Of a stretch of DNA of 64,000 nucleotides, positions 1-8,285 are shown piece by piece. This stretch comes from E44-bin88 sp050123275. Its GTDB lineage: Bacteria; Chloroflexota; Dehalococcoidia; Dehalococcoidales; BS750m-G39. Under the pieces are notes generated by a model. That model did no database searches and had not been told where the DNA came from. It saw only the letters and a list, made by a program, of their open reading frames with translations. The DNA lies in NCBI GenBank assembly GCA_050123275.1, contig JASFHK010000003.1:62001-126000 (forward strand). The letters are read 5' to 3'. Within the stretch, counting starts at the first letter, position 1. Each line of letters opens with the position of its first letter. A program made the translations under genes and the position numbers.

Positions 1-2
1 TG

Positions 3-173
3 ACCTTTATTGACGATATCGCTAACGGCGGCTATTTCACCACAGCCACCGTGGATTTGGTAAACCTGGAAGTCCCCCCGGTCGGCCAGAACGAACTACC
101 GGTAGGACTAACCAAAATAATCATCTACAGCTATGAATACACCGAATACACTACAGAGGGTGAGGGGGAATAA
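3..173 (+). CDS. C-terminal fragment of a probable pilus-assembly protein
   Basis: An open frame runs in from the left edge and stops at 171-173, three bases before the next ATG. The visible 56 residues contain a hydrophobic-polar alternation (TVDLVNLEVPP, KIIIYSYEY) and an acidic tail ending EGEGE. The position directly before pilM-pilN and pilT suggests a pilus-assembly component such as a PilO-like or minor pseudopilin protein. The family cannot be named from this fragment, and the start lies outside the window. Confidence 0.6.
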   Translation, partial: TFIDDIANGGYFTTATVDLVNLEVPPVGQNELPVGLTKIIIYSYEYTEYTTEGEGE

Positions 174-175
174 TC

Positions 176-1633
176 ATGGCCAAGAAAGTAACTACTCTAT
201 TCATTAGAGACGACGCTATAAACCTGCTCGTTATGCGTAGCGAGCGAGTGGAAAAGTGGGCCACCACCCCCCTGGAACCGGGCCTGGTCAGCCAGGGGCT
301 CATCGTCGACATTCCCCAGGTGGCCGAAAAGCTCAGAGAGCTTTTCAAGATGCAAAAAATAAGCACGGGACGCGTCATCGCCGGCATCAGCGGCCATAAC
401 TCGGTCTACCGCGTGATAGCCCTCCCCGAACTCCCCGAAGCGGTACTCCCCGAAGCCGTCAAACGCGAGGCGAAAAGGGTGATACCGGTACCCCTGGAAG
501 AGGTTTACCTCTCCTACCAGACCGTCACCACCGCCCCGGGGGAAACGCTGGTCTTTCTGGCCGCGTTCCCGCGCAACATCGCCGACACCCTTTACAAAAC
601 GCTGCAACAGGCCGGGATCCAGCCCACTCTCATGGACCTGGCGCCCCTGGCGCTGTGCCGCACGGTAGACCAACCCCGCGCTCTTATCGTTAATGACCGC
701 GCCGACCACCTCGATATCATGGTAATGGCGGAGCGCATCCCGCAGCTAATCCGACGGCTTTCCCTGCCCAGCGAGGCGGAATCAATGTCGGAAAGGCTGG
801 AGACTATAACCGAAGAGGTCGAAAGAACGATTACCTTCTATAACGCCAGCCACCAAGAAGACCCGCTCAACGCCTCGGTGCCCATGCTCGTCTGCGGCGA
901 CCTGGCACGCAAGGCGGAAAACTGGAAATCGCTGGCGGCCAAGTCAACCCACCCGGTATCGGTAATCCCATCACCGGTGGAAACCCCCGAAGGCTTCGAT
1001 GCCAACGAATTCATGGTCAACATCGGCCTGGGGCTCAAGCAGCTGCTCACCGAAAAAGCCGACAGCAACTTCTCCCTGATTAACATCAATACTTTGCCCG
1101 AGGGCTACATGCCCAAGGCGATACGGCTGCCCAACATACTCGTTCCCGCCGCCATCGTCATCGGAGTGGGCATACTCGTCTATCTGGGGATCCTGGTCCA
1201 CAACAAGTCCTCCTACATCAACGTCATCAGAGAAGAACTGGCTCCCCTGGAAGACCTGGTCGTACTGGAAAACCAGAACATAGCCTCGTTGGAGACACAG
1301 GTAGAGCTGATAACCCCCCAGATAGCCGGCCTGGCGACCACCTCCGCTATCTTTGACAACACCTTCGCCTATCTGGAAGAGACCCGCGACAGGATTAACG
1401 GAGACATGGGCCAGATTGTGAGCCTGCAGACGGGTAACCTGATTAGCAATGTTAACCACGTTGGTGATATGATAACCATACTGGGTACCGGCTCCAACGA
1501 GAACATTATCTTCAGCTATGCCCGGGCGCTCCGCAACGACGGGCGGTTCTCCACCGTGGTTATCTCTTCGATAGAAGCTATAGAGGAGGATGAGGAAATA
1601 ACGGGATATCAATTCGAGTTCCTCCTTAGATAA
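176..1633 (+). CDS. PilM-PilN fusion, type IV pilus inner-membrane assembly protein
   Basis: This 485-residue protein begins with an actin-like ATPase region of the PilM/SHS2 type (about residues 1-310). It then has one transmembrane helix (about 322-343, rich in VIGVGILVYLGIL) and a PilN-like segment with a coiled-coil start. PilM and PilN are normally separate genes; PilM sits in the cytoplasm and binds the PilN N-terminus, so this looks like the two fused in one chain. The frame follows the upstream gene by two bases and precedes pilT by ten, so the three are probably one transcript. The role is inferred: it would couple cytoplasmic ATPases to the membrane platform of a type IV pilus. The fusion reading rests on length and helix position, not on alignment. 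Confidence 0.82.
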   Translation: MAKKVTTLFIRDDAINLLVMRSERVEKWATTPLEPGLVSQGLIVDIPQVAEKLRELFKMQKISTGRVIAGISGHNSVYRVIALPELPEAVLPEAVKREAKRVIPVPLEEVYLSYQTVTTAPGETLVFLAAFPRNIADTLYKTLQQAGIQPTLMDLAPLALCRTVDQPRALIVNDRADHLDIMVMAERIPQLIRRLSLPSEAESMSERLETITEEVERTITFYNASHQEDPLNASVPMLVCGDLARKAENWKSLAAKSTHPVSVIPSPVETPEGFDANEFMVNIGLGLKQLLTEKADSNFSLININTLPEGYMPKAIRLPNILVPAAIVIGVGILVYLGILVHNKSSYINVIREELAPLEDLVVLENQNIASLETQVELITPQIAGLATTSAIFDNTFAYLEETRDRINGDMGQIVSLQTGNLISNVNHVGDMITILGTGSNENIIFSYARALRNDGRFSTVVISSIEAIEEDEEITGYQFEFLLR

Positions 1634-1643
1634 GGATAAAGCT

Positions 1644-2717
1644 ATGGATGTTCTGGAACTATTACGCACTGCGAGAGACAAGGCGGCCTCCGACGTTCAC
1701 CTGGTCGCCGCCAGCCCACCGTTACTGCGTATCGACGGTACGCTGCAGGCTATCAACGGCAGCGCGCCTTTGAGCGGCGAGGAAATACGCCAGGCTTTCG
1801 ACCAGCTGACCACACCGGAGCAGAAGGAGCAGTTCAGCAAGCACCTAGAGCTGGACTTCAGCTATAACATGCCCGACGTCGGCCACCTGCGCGGTAACGC
1901 CGCCCAGCAACGCGGTGCTATCAGCCTGGCCATCAGGCTCTTACCGCCCAAGATTCCCACCATAGAAGAGCTGGCGCTGCCTGCAATCTGTAAGCAGCTG
2001 GCGGTCAGACCCAGGGGATTGGTTATCGTTACCGGCCCCACCGGCAGTGGTAAAAGCACGACGCTGGCGGCGATGATCAACCACCTCAACCACTACGAGA
2101 GCCGCCACGTGGTAACTATCGAAGACCCTATAGAATACGTCCACCCCAGCATAAAGTGCGCCGTTACCCAGCGCCAGCTGGGCAGCGACACCATATCCTT
2201 CTCCGCGGCTCTGAAACACGTTTTAAGGCAGGACCCCGACGTCATCCTGGTGGGTGAGATGCGTGACGTGGATACGGCGGCGGCGGCGCTCACCATAGCC
2301 GAAACCGGCCACCTGGTCTTAAGCACCGGCCACGCCCCCAGCGCCACCCAGGCCATGGAAAGAATCATCGACCTCTTCCCGCCCGAGGAACGCCACCTCG
2401 CCCAGGCGCGTCTGGCCTCTCTGCTCATCGGCGTGCTCTGCCAGGTGCTCGTCCCCCGCGCCAGCGGTGTGGGCCGCGTGGTCGCCGTCGAGGTTATGAT
2501 TGCCAACGCCCCGGTGCGGAACCTCATCCGGGAAGGCAAGATTTACCAGCTGCCCAACGTCATCCGCACCCACCGCGATATCGGCATGATAACGCTGGAT
2601 GAGGCCCTGGTTAACCTCTATCTCAAGCAGGAAATCAGCGGCGAGACGCTGCTCGCTTTCTGTAACGACCGCCAGGAAGTCGAAAAGCTCATCGGCAAGA
2701 TAAACACCAACCACTAG
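1644..2717 (+). CDS. pilT: PilT-type pilus retraction ATPase
   Basis: The 357-residue product matches PilT/PilU secretion ATPases in length and motif order. It has an N-terminal PAS-like region (SDVHL near residue 16), a Walker A box GPTGSGKST at about residues 130-138, the Asp box ending IEDPIEY, a Walker B VILVGEMRD, and the His-box block TGHLVLSTGHAPSA. PilT hexamers power pilus disassembly and twitching. The usual PilT block reads closer to GTLHT, so this is a somewhat divergent member. The ATG has a weak AAGGA-like site and sits ten bases after pilM-pilN. Confidence 0.9.
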   Translation: MDVLELLRTARDKAASDVHLVAASPPLLRIDGTLQAINGSAPLSGEEIRQAFDQLTTPEQKEQFSKHLELDFSYNMPDVGHLRGNAAQQRGAISLAIRLLPPKIPTIEELALPAICKQLAVRPRGLVIVTGPTGSGKSTTLAAMINHLNHYESRHVVTIEDPIEYVHPSIKCAVTQRQLGSDTISFSAALKHVLRQDPDVILVGEMRDVDTAAAALTIAETGHLVLSTGHAPSATQAMERIIDLFPPEERHLAQARLASLLIGVLCQVLVPRASGVGRVVAVEVMIANAPVRNLIREGKIYQLPNVIRTHRDIGMITLDEALVNLYLKQEISGETLLAFCNDRQEVEKLIGKINTNH

Positions 2718-2965
2718 GCACGATCCCTCACCTTCTAAAACCAACCCCCACCTACCCCAAAGGGTATCGTGCGTCCGTGAACCTCGAGCCCCAACTCCGT
2801 CACCTTGAGTACCACACTCCTATAACAGTACAGCCAAGGGTGTCTCTTCGGATTCTTCGTCACTGCCTTTCCCGGCATGACTCTTAAGACAAGACCGACC
2901 GGGCACTTGTACCCTCCCCTTATTCCCTCTCCCCCCTACGCTCCCCGGCCAGCTGAAAGGCAGGC
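2718..2965. other. Intergenic region between convergent pilT and pilin genes
   Basis: No coding frame is convincing here. CACGAT near 2719 and ATCGTG near 2765 could form a weak hairpin ending the pilT transcript. Nothing else is recognised. Confidence 0.4.
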
Positions 2966-3009
2966 AAAAAGAAAGAAGCCCATTGGTAAGGATTGTAACC
3001 TCACCAATG
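2966..3009 (-). terminator. Intrinsic terminator of the first pilin gene
   Basis: On the minus strand an interrupted stem (CATTGGT/ACCAATG plus AGG/CCT) is followed by a T-rich tract (CTTCTTTCTTTTTG). It starts 45 bases after the stop of the pilin at 3054. Confidence 0.7.
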
Positions 3010-3053
3010 AGCTCCTTCCTTGCTTCGCAATAAGCGCTAGGGCTTCTCGACTA

Positions 3054-3380
3054 TTAATCGTCTCCGCAATCTTGGGTTACCGTGCAATCCGGGTACTCGT
3101 CGTCAATTTCATAATCGCACGTCAAATCGCCGTCGAAATACTCGGCTATCGCAGCGGTATCAGCCGGGCACGACCCTTCCTGCGAGGCATAGGCGATAAC
3201 GGCGGTCTTGACCATTCTGAGCTCAATCTCATTAGCCTCGTCCTGGCCTCTGCCGAAGAAGTTGCCAAAGTTAGGTACCACGATAGCGGCAATGATACCG
3301 AGGATGGCAATTACGACCAGCAGCTCGATAAGAGTAAAGCCCTTCTCGCCCTTGCGAAAGCCCCTGATAAGTTTCCTCAT
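3054..3380 (-). CDS. Type IV pilin-like protein (major pilin candidate)
   Basis: A 108-residue prepilin with the type III signal: a short basic leader (MRKLIRGFRKGEKG) cut before FTLIELL, with the conserved Glu at mature position 5. A hydrophobic helix runs to about residue 42. The globular part is short and acidic, with four Cys residues (SCPAD, LTCDY, DCTV, DCGDD) that could form disulfides. The strong ribosome site AAGGAGG before the ATG fixes the start. It pairs with a second pilin just upstream that shares FGNFFGRGQ. After processing by the peptidase at 5.9-6.7 kb it would enter a pilus or pseudopilus. Confidence 0.9.
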   Translation of the reverse strand: MRKLIRGFRKGEKGFTLIELLVVIAILGIIAAIVVPNFGNFFGRGQDEANEIELRMVKTAVIAYASQEGSCPADTAAIAEYFDGDLTCDYEIDDEYPDCTVTQDCGDD

Positions 3381-3424
3381 CTTCCCTTTTACCTCCTTTT
3401 TGTTTTTCAGTCTCGACTTAACCT

Positions 3425-3565
3425 AACTATTGTCAGGTATAATCATCTTAATATGGGTGCCTATTGAGTTCAATAGCCCATTGGTAATGGTTAGCAATAG
3501 TAATGTCTAGTAATATGGGGCTAGTTTCGGTGAGCTTTTGTCGGCTATAGTCCATTAGTAATGTA
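3425..3565 (-). promoter_or_regulatory. Repeat-bearing leader of the first pilin gene
   Basis: Upstream of the pilin, the minus strand carries TTACTAATGGACTATAG, then TTACTATTGCTAAC, then TTACCAATGGGCTATTG, followed by ACCTGACAATAGTTAGGTT near the ribosome site. The second pilin gene has the same blocks in the same order. CTATTGA/TCAATAG also forms a short hairpin. This could be a set of regulator sites or a structured leader RNA. No known riboswitch class was recognised. Confidence 0.5.
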
Positions 3566-3627
3566 TTACCACCTTTTATAATGCAATCGCCGAAACTAAT
3601 CACTTTACTTTTCACCTCACCTGATTA

Positions 3628-4074
3628 CTACCATGGCCACTTGGGTCCCCACGGGTCCCAAGGCTCCCAGGGTTTCCAAGGCCAAGGCCAGGGGTCAGGG
3701 TCAGGGTCGGGGTCGGGGTCTGGGTCTGGATCCGGATCGGGGTCCGGGCCGGGCTCGTCAGTGGGGCAACCGGTCTGCTCCACCGTGCAGTTGGGGAAAA
3801 CGCCGCCAAAAACGTAGCTGCCCTGGACGGCTCCGCTGTCCTCGAAGTAAGCGGAGAGGTCATCGATATCCTCCGGGCACGTGTTATTATCGAAGGCATA
3901 AGCCATGGTAACGGTATCCACCATTCGCCCCTCGATCTCACAAGCCTCTGTTTGTCCCCTGCCGAAGAAGTTGCCGAAGTTCGGCACCACGATTGCCGAG
4001 ATAAGGCCCAGAATGCCAATCACCACCAGCAGTTCGATTAGAGTAAAACCCTTCTGGCTCTTGATTCGCTTCAT
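3628..4074 (-). CDS. Pilin-like protein with Asp-Pro and Trp-Pro repeat tail
   Basis: A 148-residue prepilin with leader MKRIKSQKG cut before FTLIELLVVIGILG. It shares FGNFFGRGQ with the neighbouring pilin and has four Cys residues. After about residue 110 it ends in roughly ten Asp-Pro dipeptides and then a tail with eight Trp residues spaced by Pro (PWPWPWKPWEPW and onward). The ATG at 4074 is chosen because GAGG lies just before it; an in-frame GTG five codons upstream would overlap that site. The tail is unusual for a pilin and is encoded by a simple hexanucleotide repeat. Its function is unknown: a rigid spacer, an aromatic surface or a cell-wall anchor are all possible. Confidence 0.85.
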   Translation of the reverse strand: MKRIKSQKGFTLIELLVVIGILGLISAIVVPNFGNFFGRGQTEACEIEGRMVDTVTMAYAFDNNTCPEDIDDLSAYFEDSGAVQGSYVFGGVFPNCTVEQTGCPTDEPGPDPDPDPDPDPDPDPDPDPWPWPWKPWEPWDPWGPKWPW

Positions 4075-4089
4075 AATATCCTCTTTCAC

Positions 4090-4285
4090 CTGTTTTATTT
4101 ATCCCGACTCGAGCAAACCTGAATATTGTCGGGTATTATCATAATTTATGATAGGCTGTGACAGTTGGCGAATCAATAGCCCGTTGGTAACTGCCGCGAC
4201 GGAAGGCTAGTAAGCAATAGTAACTTAAAGTGAAAATAAGTTAGTTATCAGGGGCGCCGGGGGCCATAGTCCATTCGTAAGGGGA
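4090..4285 (-). promoter_or_regulatory. Repeat-bearing leader of the second pilin gene
   Basis: The minus strand reads TTACGAATGGACTATGG, TTACTATTGCTTAC and TTACCAACGGGCTATTG in the same order as before the first pilin. A block resembling ACCCGACAATATTCAGGTT follows upstream of the ribosome site. The conservation of blocks between otherwise diverged leaders suggests selection or recent duplication. Confidence 0.5.
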
Positions 4286-4367
4286 GCCGTTCTTGAGGGA
4301 GAAAGAGGTTAATAATAGACAGGAAAAGTGACCGTTGGTTAGCGGGAAAGGGCTAGCTGGATGGTTT

Positions 4368-5738
4368 TTAGAGATGGCTGGTTTCGAAGACCTTAATGCG
4401 CTGCCTCTGGGCGAACTGGGTGGCTTCCTTGACCAGCGCGGGGACGGCGATAAAGACCTTGTCCAGGATGCCGATGTCGTAGGCCTTATTATCGAAGGCA
4501 AAAAGCTTGTCCAGCCCCACCGGCTCTTTGGATACCTCTACCCCGATGGCGATATCGTGGACGATGATACCGTCGTCTTTGGTGGCTAATATATCTATCT
4601 TGTGGCTGGCTCCGGAGCGCCCCTTGACCCGGGCGCCCTCCTGGACCCGGTAACCGCGCCGCTTCAGGTAGTCGATAAGATAGTCCTTGGACTGGAAATG
4701 GAAAGGCTTTTTGGCCCCCGGCTTTTCGGGCTTGGCGTCGATGCCGGCCAGGACCGCCTCCAGCTCCCTCATCTTGATGACGTGTATCCGCTGCTGCTGG
4801 GCGAACTTTTCGGCCTCGGCGCGCAGGCCGGGCAGGACGACCAGCACCTTATCGTGAATACCGCTGTCATAGGCGATATCGTCGAAATCACAGACCTCAC
4901 CCAGGCCGATATCACCCCCAGCGACCTTGATGCCGATGGCGATATCGTGGACGACGACGCCGTCGTCCTTGGTGGCCAGTATGTCAATCACGTGCTCGGC
5001 GCCCGACCTTCCCCTGACCACGGCGTCCTCAATAACATCGTAGTCGAGCCGCTTCAAGAACTCGATGAGCTGGGACTTGGGCTTGACCTCGAATTCCAGC
5101 CATTCCCGCTTGGTCTCGTTAAAACGGTAGGAATAGACGTTTACCTCGTTAATTTCATCGGGCGGGGTGAGCGCGCCGCACTTCAGGCAGCGCCATTGCA
5201 CCTCCGGCTGGGCGAATATCTCGTAGCAATCCAGGCATTTGTTCATCATGCCCAGGCTCTGGTAATCACCGCCGCTGATGCGCAACTCCAGCCCGCACTT
5301 GGGGCAGATGTAGTTTTTGTTGCCGACGAACTCGTCCTCAAGCCCGACAAAATGGCAGGCGAGGTGCTCCAGTACCCGCCCCCGCGCCAGGTTGCGGGAG
5401 CCGCACTTGGGGCAGCAGTTGGAAGGCCTTAAATTGACCGAGCGGCACTGGGGACAGCGCAGGACGCGGTCGAAAAACTCCCTCACCAGCGCCCCCTTAT
5501 CCACCAGGGACTCCAGGATGGCTACCGCCTCCGGCGCCTCCACCTCCAGCAGCTTTTCCACCACGGGATATCTGAAACCCAGCTCGCTGTCGAAATCGAG
5601 CTCGGGCTTGATAACGACAATCTTCCCCGCCAGCATCTCCGCCACCAGCTTGGACGACCGGACGTTCATCCCCGCCTTTACCGGCGCGGTGCCGCCCGCT
5701 TTAGCCGCTTTGCTCCGAGGCTTTCTCGCTTCCGTCAT
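4368..5738 (-). CDS. TackOD1-type zinc-ribbon protein with two nuclease-like repeats
   Basis: This 456-residue protein has an N-terminal region of unknown fold, then a zinc-ribbon block with Cys pairs at about 95/98, 109/112, 145/148, 168/171 and 184/187. That block resembles the TackOD1 output domain known mainly from Thaumarchaeota. Two tandem repeats of about 95 residues follow (near 221-315 and 350-450), each with G-R-S-G-A-x-H-x-IDILATKDDG. This recalls the Mrr-like restriction-endonuclease fold, but the usual E-x-K or Q-x-K is replaced (AIGIKV, AIGVEV), so catalysis is doubtful. It is flanked by pilus genes and faces away from the prepilin peptidase. A role in signalling or nucleic-acid binding is inferred only. 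Confidence 0.7.
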   Translation of the reverse strand: MTEARKPRSKAAKAGGTAPVKAGMNVRSSKLVAEMLAGKIVVIKPELDFDSELGFRYPVVEKLLEVEAPEAVAILESLVDKGALVREFFDRVLRCPQCRSVNLRPSNCCPKCGSRNLARGRVLEHLACHFVGLEDEFVGNKNYICPKCGLELRISGGDYQSLGMMNKCLDCYEIFAQPEVQWRCLKCGALTPPDEINEVNVYSYRFNETKREWLEFEVKPKSQLIEFLKRLDYDVIEDAVVRGRSGAEHVIDILATKDDGVVVHDIAIGIKVAGGDIGLGEVCDFDDIAYDSGIHDKVLVVLPGLRAEAEKFAQQQRIHVIKMRELEAVLAGIDAKPEKPGAKKPFHFQSKDYLIDYLKRRGYRVQEGARVKGRSGASHKIDILATKDDGIIVHDIAIGVEVSKEPVGLDKLFAFDNKAYDIGILDKVFIAVPALVKEATQFAQRQRIKVFETSHL

Positions 5739-5907
5739 TTCTGGTTCCTACAATACCTGAATAGCTTCTAGCTACGCCAAGTATAGTTAGCCCAAAGTTA
5801 TAAGTCAACACATACCAAGCTGTTTGAGCCAAAACCAGTACTAATTGACTATAAAGCCGTAAATACTTATTGACTTTATGGACTCGAGACGCCAAAATAG
5901 AGACAAA

Positions 5908-6699
5908 ATGGAAGCCGCTCTTATCGTTATCTTCTACCTGCTCGGTATGACTATCGCCAGCTTCCTCAGCGTCTGCATCGACCGCCTGCCCGCCGGCCGG
6001 TCCATAGTCTCGCCCCCCTCCCAGTGCCCCGCCTGCCACCATCGCCTCGGCGTCCGGGACCTGGTGCCCGTTTTCAGCTATATCTTTAGGCGCGGCCGCT
6101 GCCGCTACTGCGGGGCGCCCATACCCAAAAGCCTGCTCTGGATGGAGCTGGGCGTCGGCGCCCTCTTCGCCTACCTTTGCTGGCACTATCTCTACTGGCA
6201 AAGCGCCTCCGGCGTCGAGCTGGCCGTCGCCCTCTTCTACACCAGTATCTTCATTGTGATTGCAGGCATCGACTGGCAAAAAGGGCTAATCCTCAACAAG
6301 CTAATCTTCCCGGCCATAATCGCCGCCCTCCTCATCAGCGCCGCTTTCAGTATTTTCCTGCCCGATATTGAGATAGTCCCCTTCATCGGCCGGGCGGCTA
6401 TCGGCGGCGGCATCGGGCTGGTCATCTTCTTTTTAATAGTCATCATCTCCCGAGGGGGCCTGGGCTGGGGCGACGTTAAGCTGGCCCTCTTTATCGGGCT
6501 GGTCACCGGCTATCCCCTCGTCTTCGTCGCCCTGCTCATCGGGGTGATTCTGGGCGGGTTGGTGGCCGTAATACTGCTCCTGACGGGGCTAAAAAAACGA
6601 AAGGAGGCGATTCCCTTCGGCCCTTTCCTGGCTCTGGCCGCCGTGGTCACCCTGGTCTGGGGAAGCCAGATTCTAAGCTGGTACCGGGGGTTGTTTTAG
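5908..6699 (+). CDS. pilD: Prepilin peptidase (A24 family)
   Basis: A polytopic aspartyl protease that cuts the leader of prepilins and usually N-methylates the new terminus. Seen: an N-terminal C-P-x-C-x-H and C-x-Y-C zinc-binding block, a first catalytic Asp in AGIDWQKG, the second in GWGDVKLAL, and about seven hydrophobic helices. The start at 5908 gives the usual membrane N-terminus (MEAALIVIFYLLG); an ATG at 5878 would add ten polar residues. The two pilins at 3.0-4.1 kb carry the matching cleavage site. Confidence 0.9.
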   Translation: MEAALIVIFYLLGMTIASFLSVCIDRLPAGRSIVSPPSQCPACHHRLGVRDLVPVFSYIFRRGRCRYCGAPIPKSLLWMELGVGALFAYLCWHYLYWQSASGVELAVALFYTSIFIVIAGIDWQKGLILNKLIFPAIIAALLISAAFSIFLPDIEIVPFIGRAAIGGGIGLVIFFLIVIISRGGLGWGDVKLALFIGLVTGYPLVFVALLIGVILGGLVAVILLLTGLKKRKEAIPFGPFLALAAVVTLVWGSQILSWYRGLF

Positions 6700-6710
6700 A
6701 TAGAAACCTC

Positions 6711-6759
6711 TTGACAATCCACCTCGACCTAATATAGGATATAGCCCTATAGTACTATA
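6711..6759 (+). promoter_or_regulatory. Promoter with palindrome before a winged-helix gene
   Basis: TTGACA at 6711-6716 is followed after 16 bases by TATAGG. A perfect 12-bp palindrome TATAGTACTATA lies at 6748-6759, just before the ATG at 6773. The placement suits autoregulation by the downstream DNA-binding protein. Confidence 0.55.
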
Positions 6760-6772
6760 TAGCAGGCAGGCG

Positions 6773-7042
6773 ATGAGATTAGAACGCCGTAGGTCGAGTA
6801 TAGAAGTCATAGCTGACATGTTGCGTCTCGGTGAAGCTGGCAAGACCGAGATAATGTACAGTGCCAACATGAGCTATCATCAGCTTCAGAAGTACCTCAC
6901 CTTCATGCTGGAAAAGGGCCTTATCACCAAAATCACGGTAGGCAACCCGGTGATAACCTACCGCGTCACCCGCAAAGGCCTCCGGCTGCTACGCAGCATT
7001 GAGGGTGTGCTGGATGTACTTGAATTAAACGGAGAGGAATGA
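6773..7042 (+). CDS. Small winged-helix transcriptional regulator
   Basis: An 89-residue protein with a single winged-helix fold of the archaeal-type HTH_45 family, seen in the pattern SIEVIADMLRLGEAGKTEIMYSAN... followed by a YLTFMLEKGLI recognition-helix region and a wing ending YRVTRKGLRLL. It has no ligand domain. The next gene starts four bases after its stop, so the two are probably translated together. The target is unknown; the palindrome at 6748-6759 is a likely operator. Confidence 0.75.
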   Translation: MRLERRRSSIEVIADMLRLGEAGKTEIMYSANMSYHQLQKYLTFMLEKGLITKITVGNPVITYRVTRKGLRLLRSIEGVLDVLELNGEE

Positions 7043-7045
7043 ACT

Positions 7046-7483
7046 GTGAGGGAAAAAAGAATGGCTGAGACTGAGAAGAGAATGCTGATCCTGCCCGCGG
7101 AACTTATCAAGAAGCTTGATGAGAACCGAGGCGACCTGAGCCAGGCTGAGTTCATCGATTTCCTCATCGAGAACCAGCTCAAGGGAAGCGGCAGCGAGAA
7201 ACAGACGGCCAGTCGGGAAGAGATTTTGGCTCTTATCGAAACCCAGCTCAAAGAGGCCGCCAAGAAGCAGCACTACACCACCCGCGAAGAGATGCAGGCC
7301 TTCGAACAGGACATGAAAATCCTGCTCAAGAGTTGCCTCGACTTCTTCGTCAGCTACGGGCTGGAGCTGGGCAAAAACTCTCCCCAGGAAGAGTTCGACG
7401 AGCTGAGCAGCAAGCTGACCGAACTGGAAAACCACCTCAGCGCCGAGGGCGAAAGCAAAGAAGCCCGCATCAAGTGGAAATAG
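7046..7483 (+). CDS. Small coiled-coil protein coupled to the winged-helix regulator
   Basis: A 145-residue soluble protein. The N-terminal third (RMLILPAELIKKLDENRGDLSQAEFIDFLIENQL) resembles a ribbon-helix-helix DNA-binding fold. The rest is mostly charged helix, probably coiled-coil. The GTG at 7046 has GGAGAGG nine bases upstream; an ATG at 7061 is a possible alternative. It would act with the regulator before it. The family is not recognised with certainty. Confidence 0.65.
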   Translation: MREKRMAETEKRMLILPAELIKKLDENRGDLSQAEFIDFLIENQLKGSGSEKQTASREEILALIETQLKEAAKKQHYTTREEMQAFEQDMKILLKSCLDFFVSYGLELGKNSPQEEFDELSSKLTELENHLSAEGESKEARIKWK

Positions 7484-7523
7484 CCGTCGGGACCTGAATA
7501 GTCTCGAAACTTAAAGTGAGTTA

Positions 7524-7556
7524 ACCCCTTCTCACCGGAGAAGGGGTCTTTTTTTT
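7524..7556 (+). terminator. Intrinsic terminator
   Basis: A perfect 10-bp stem (ACCCCTTCTC with GAGAAGGGGT) with a four-base loop is followed by a run of T residues. It closes the two-gene regulator unit. Confidence 0.92.
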
Positions 7557-7688
7557 ATCGCCTCCCGAGGGCCTTAGAACTTTGTACTAGAACATTATAC
7601 CTTCCCTTCGCCAACGCAATCTGGCATAGTCAGACTAACCCGTTAGCCATTTGGCTAAAAGGGCACAGTGGTAAAGGAAAGCGTCGGT

Positions 7689-8261
7689 ATGATTTACATC
7701 GTTCTAGGCGGTCTCGGTTTCCTGATAATCCACCTCCTTGACATCGTTTCTATAAAAAGGATTCGGGGACTGAAACCCCTCACCACCATTATCGGCAACG
7801 GGTTAATCGTCTTTCCTATCGTCATGCTCTGCCTTTCGGCGGATAAGCTGGCGCTCCCCGCCTGGACGACCGTGCTGGGCTGGATTTTACTGCCTATCTC
7901 TCTGTTTATGTTGATTTATTCGCTTTATATCAACCTACCCATGGGTAAGACCTATTTCGCCGACGGCGTCGGTGATAAGCTGGTCACCCGCGGGCTCTAC
8001 GCCCTCGTCCGCCACCCATGGCTCCACTGGCTCGTCCTGATGCTGCTGGCGCTGATTCTGGTCTCCAAGTCGAGCCTGATGCTCATCGCCGCGCCCATAT
8101 GGGTCGCCCTCGATATCGGGCTGGTGATTATCCAGGACCGCTTTTTCTTCGGCAAGATGTTCGACGGCTACGATGACTACCGCCGCCAGACTCCGATGTT
8201 CTTCCCCAACCGCCGGAGCCTGAACGCCTTTATCAATTCTCTAAAACAGAACGCAGAATAA
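7689..8261 (+). CDS. Isoprenylcysteine methyltransferase-like membrane protein
   Basis: A 190-residue protein with four to five membrane helices and the ICMT/phospholipid methyltransferase C-terminal signature: GLYALVRHPWLHW followed by a polar stretch DGYDDYRRQTPMFFPN. Family members methylate lipid or prenyl substrates using S-adenosylmethionine, but bacterial substrates are mostly unknown. The ATG at 7689 follows AAGGAAA and begins a hydrophobic helix; an in-frame GTG seven codons earlier is less likely. It is 24 bases before the GH3-type gene, so the two may form a small operon. Confidence 0.75.
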   Translation: MIYIVLGGLGFLIIHLLDIVSIKRIRGLKPLTTIIGNGLIVFPIVMLCLSADKLALPAWTTVLGWILLPISLFMLIYSLYINLPMGKTYFADGVGDKLVTRGLYALVRHPWLHWLVLMLLALILVSKSSLMLIAAPIWVALDIGLVIIQDRFFFGKMFDGYDDYRRQTPMFFPNRRSLNAFINSLKQNAE

Positions 8262-8285
8262 AAATACCCGAGGAGGTAACAAGAC

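Noticed and set aside
3581..3817. Forward frame with a long Ser-Gly repeat
   Set aside because: It is the antisense shadow of the Asp-Pro repeat tail of the pilin at 3628-4074 and lacks a ribosome site.
6773..7483. Toxin-antitoxin pair
   Set aside because: The first protein is a winged-helix regulator and the second a coiled-coil protein without a nuclease or other toxin motif.
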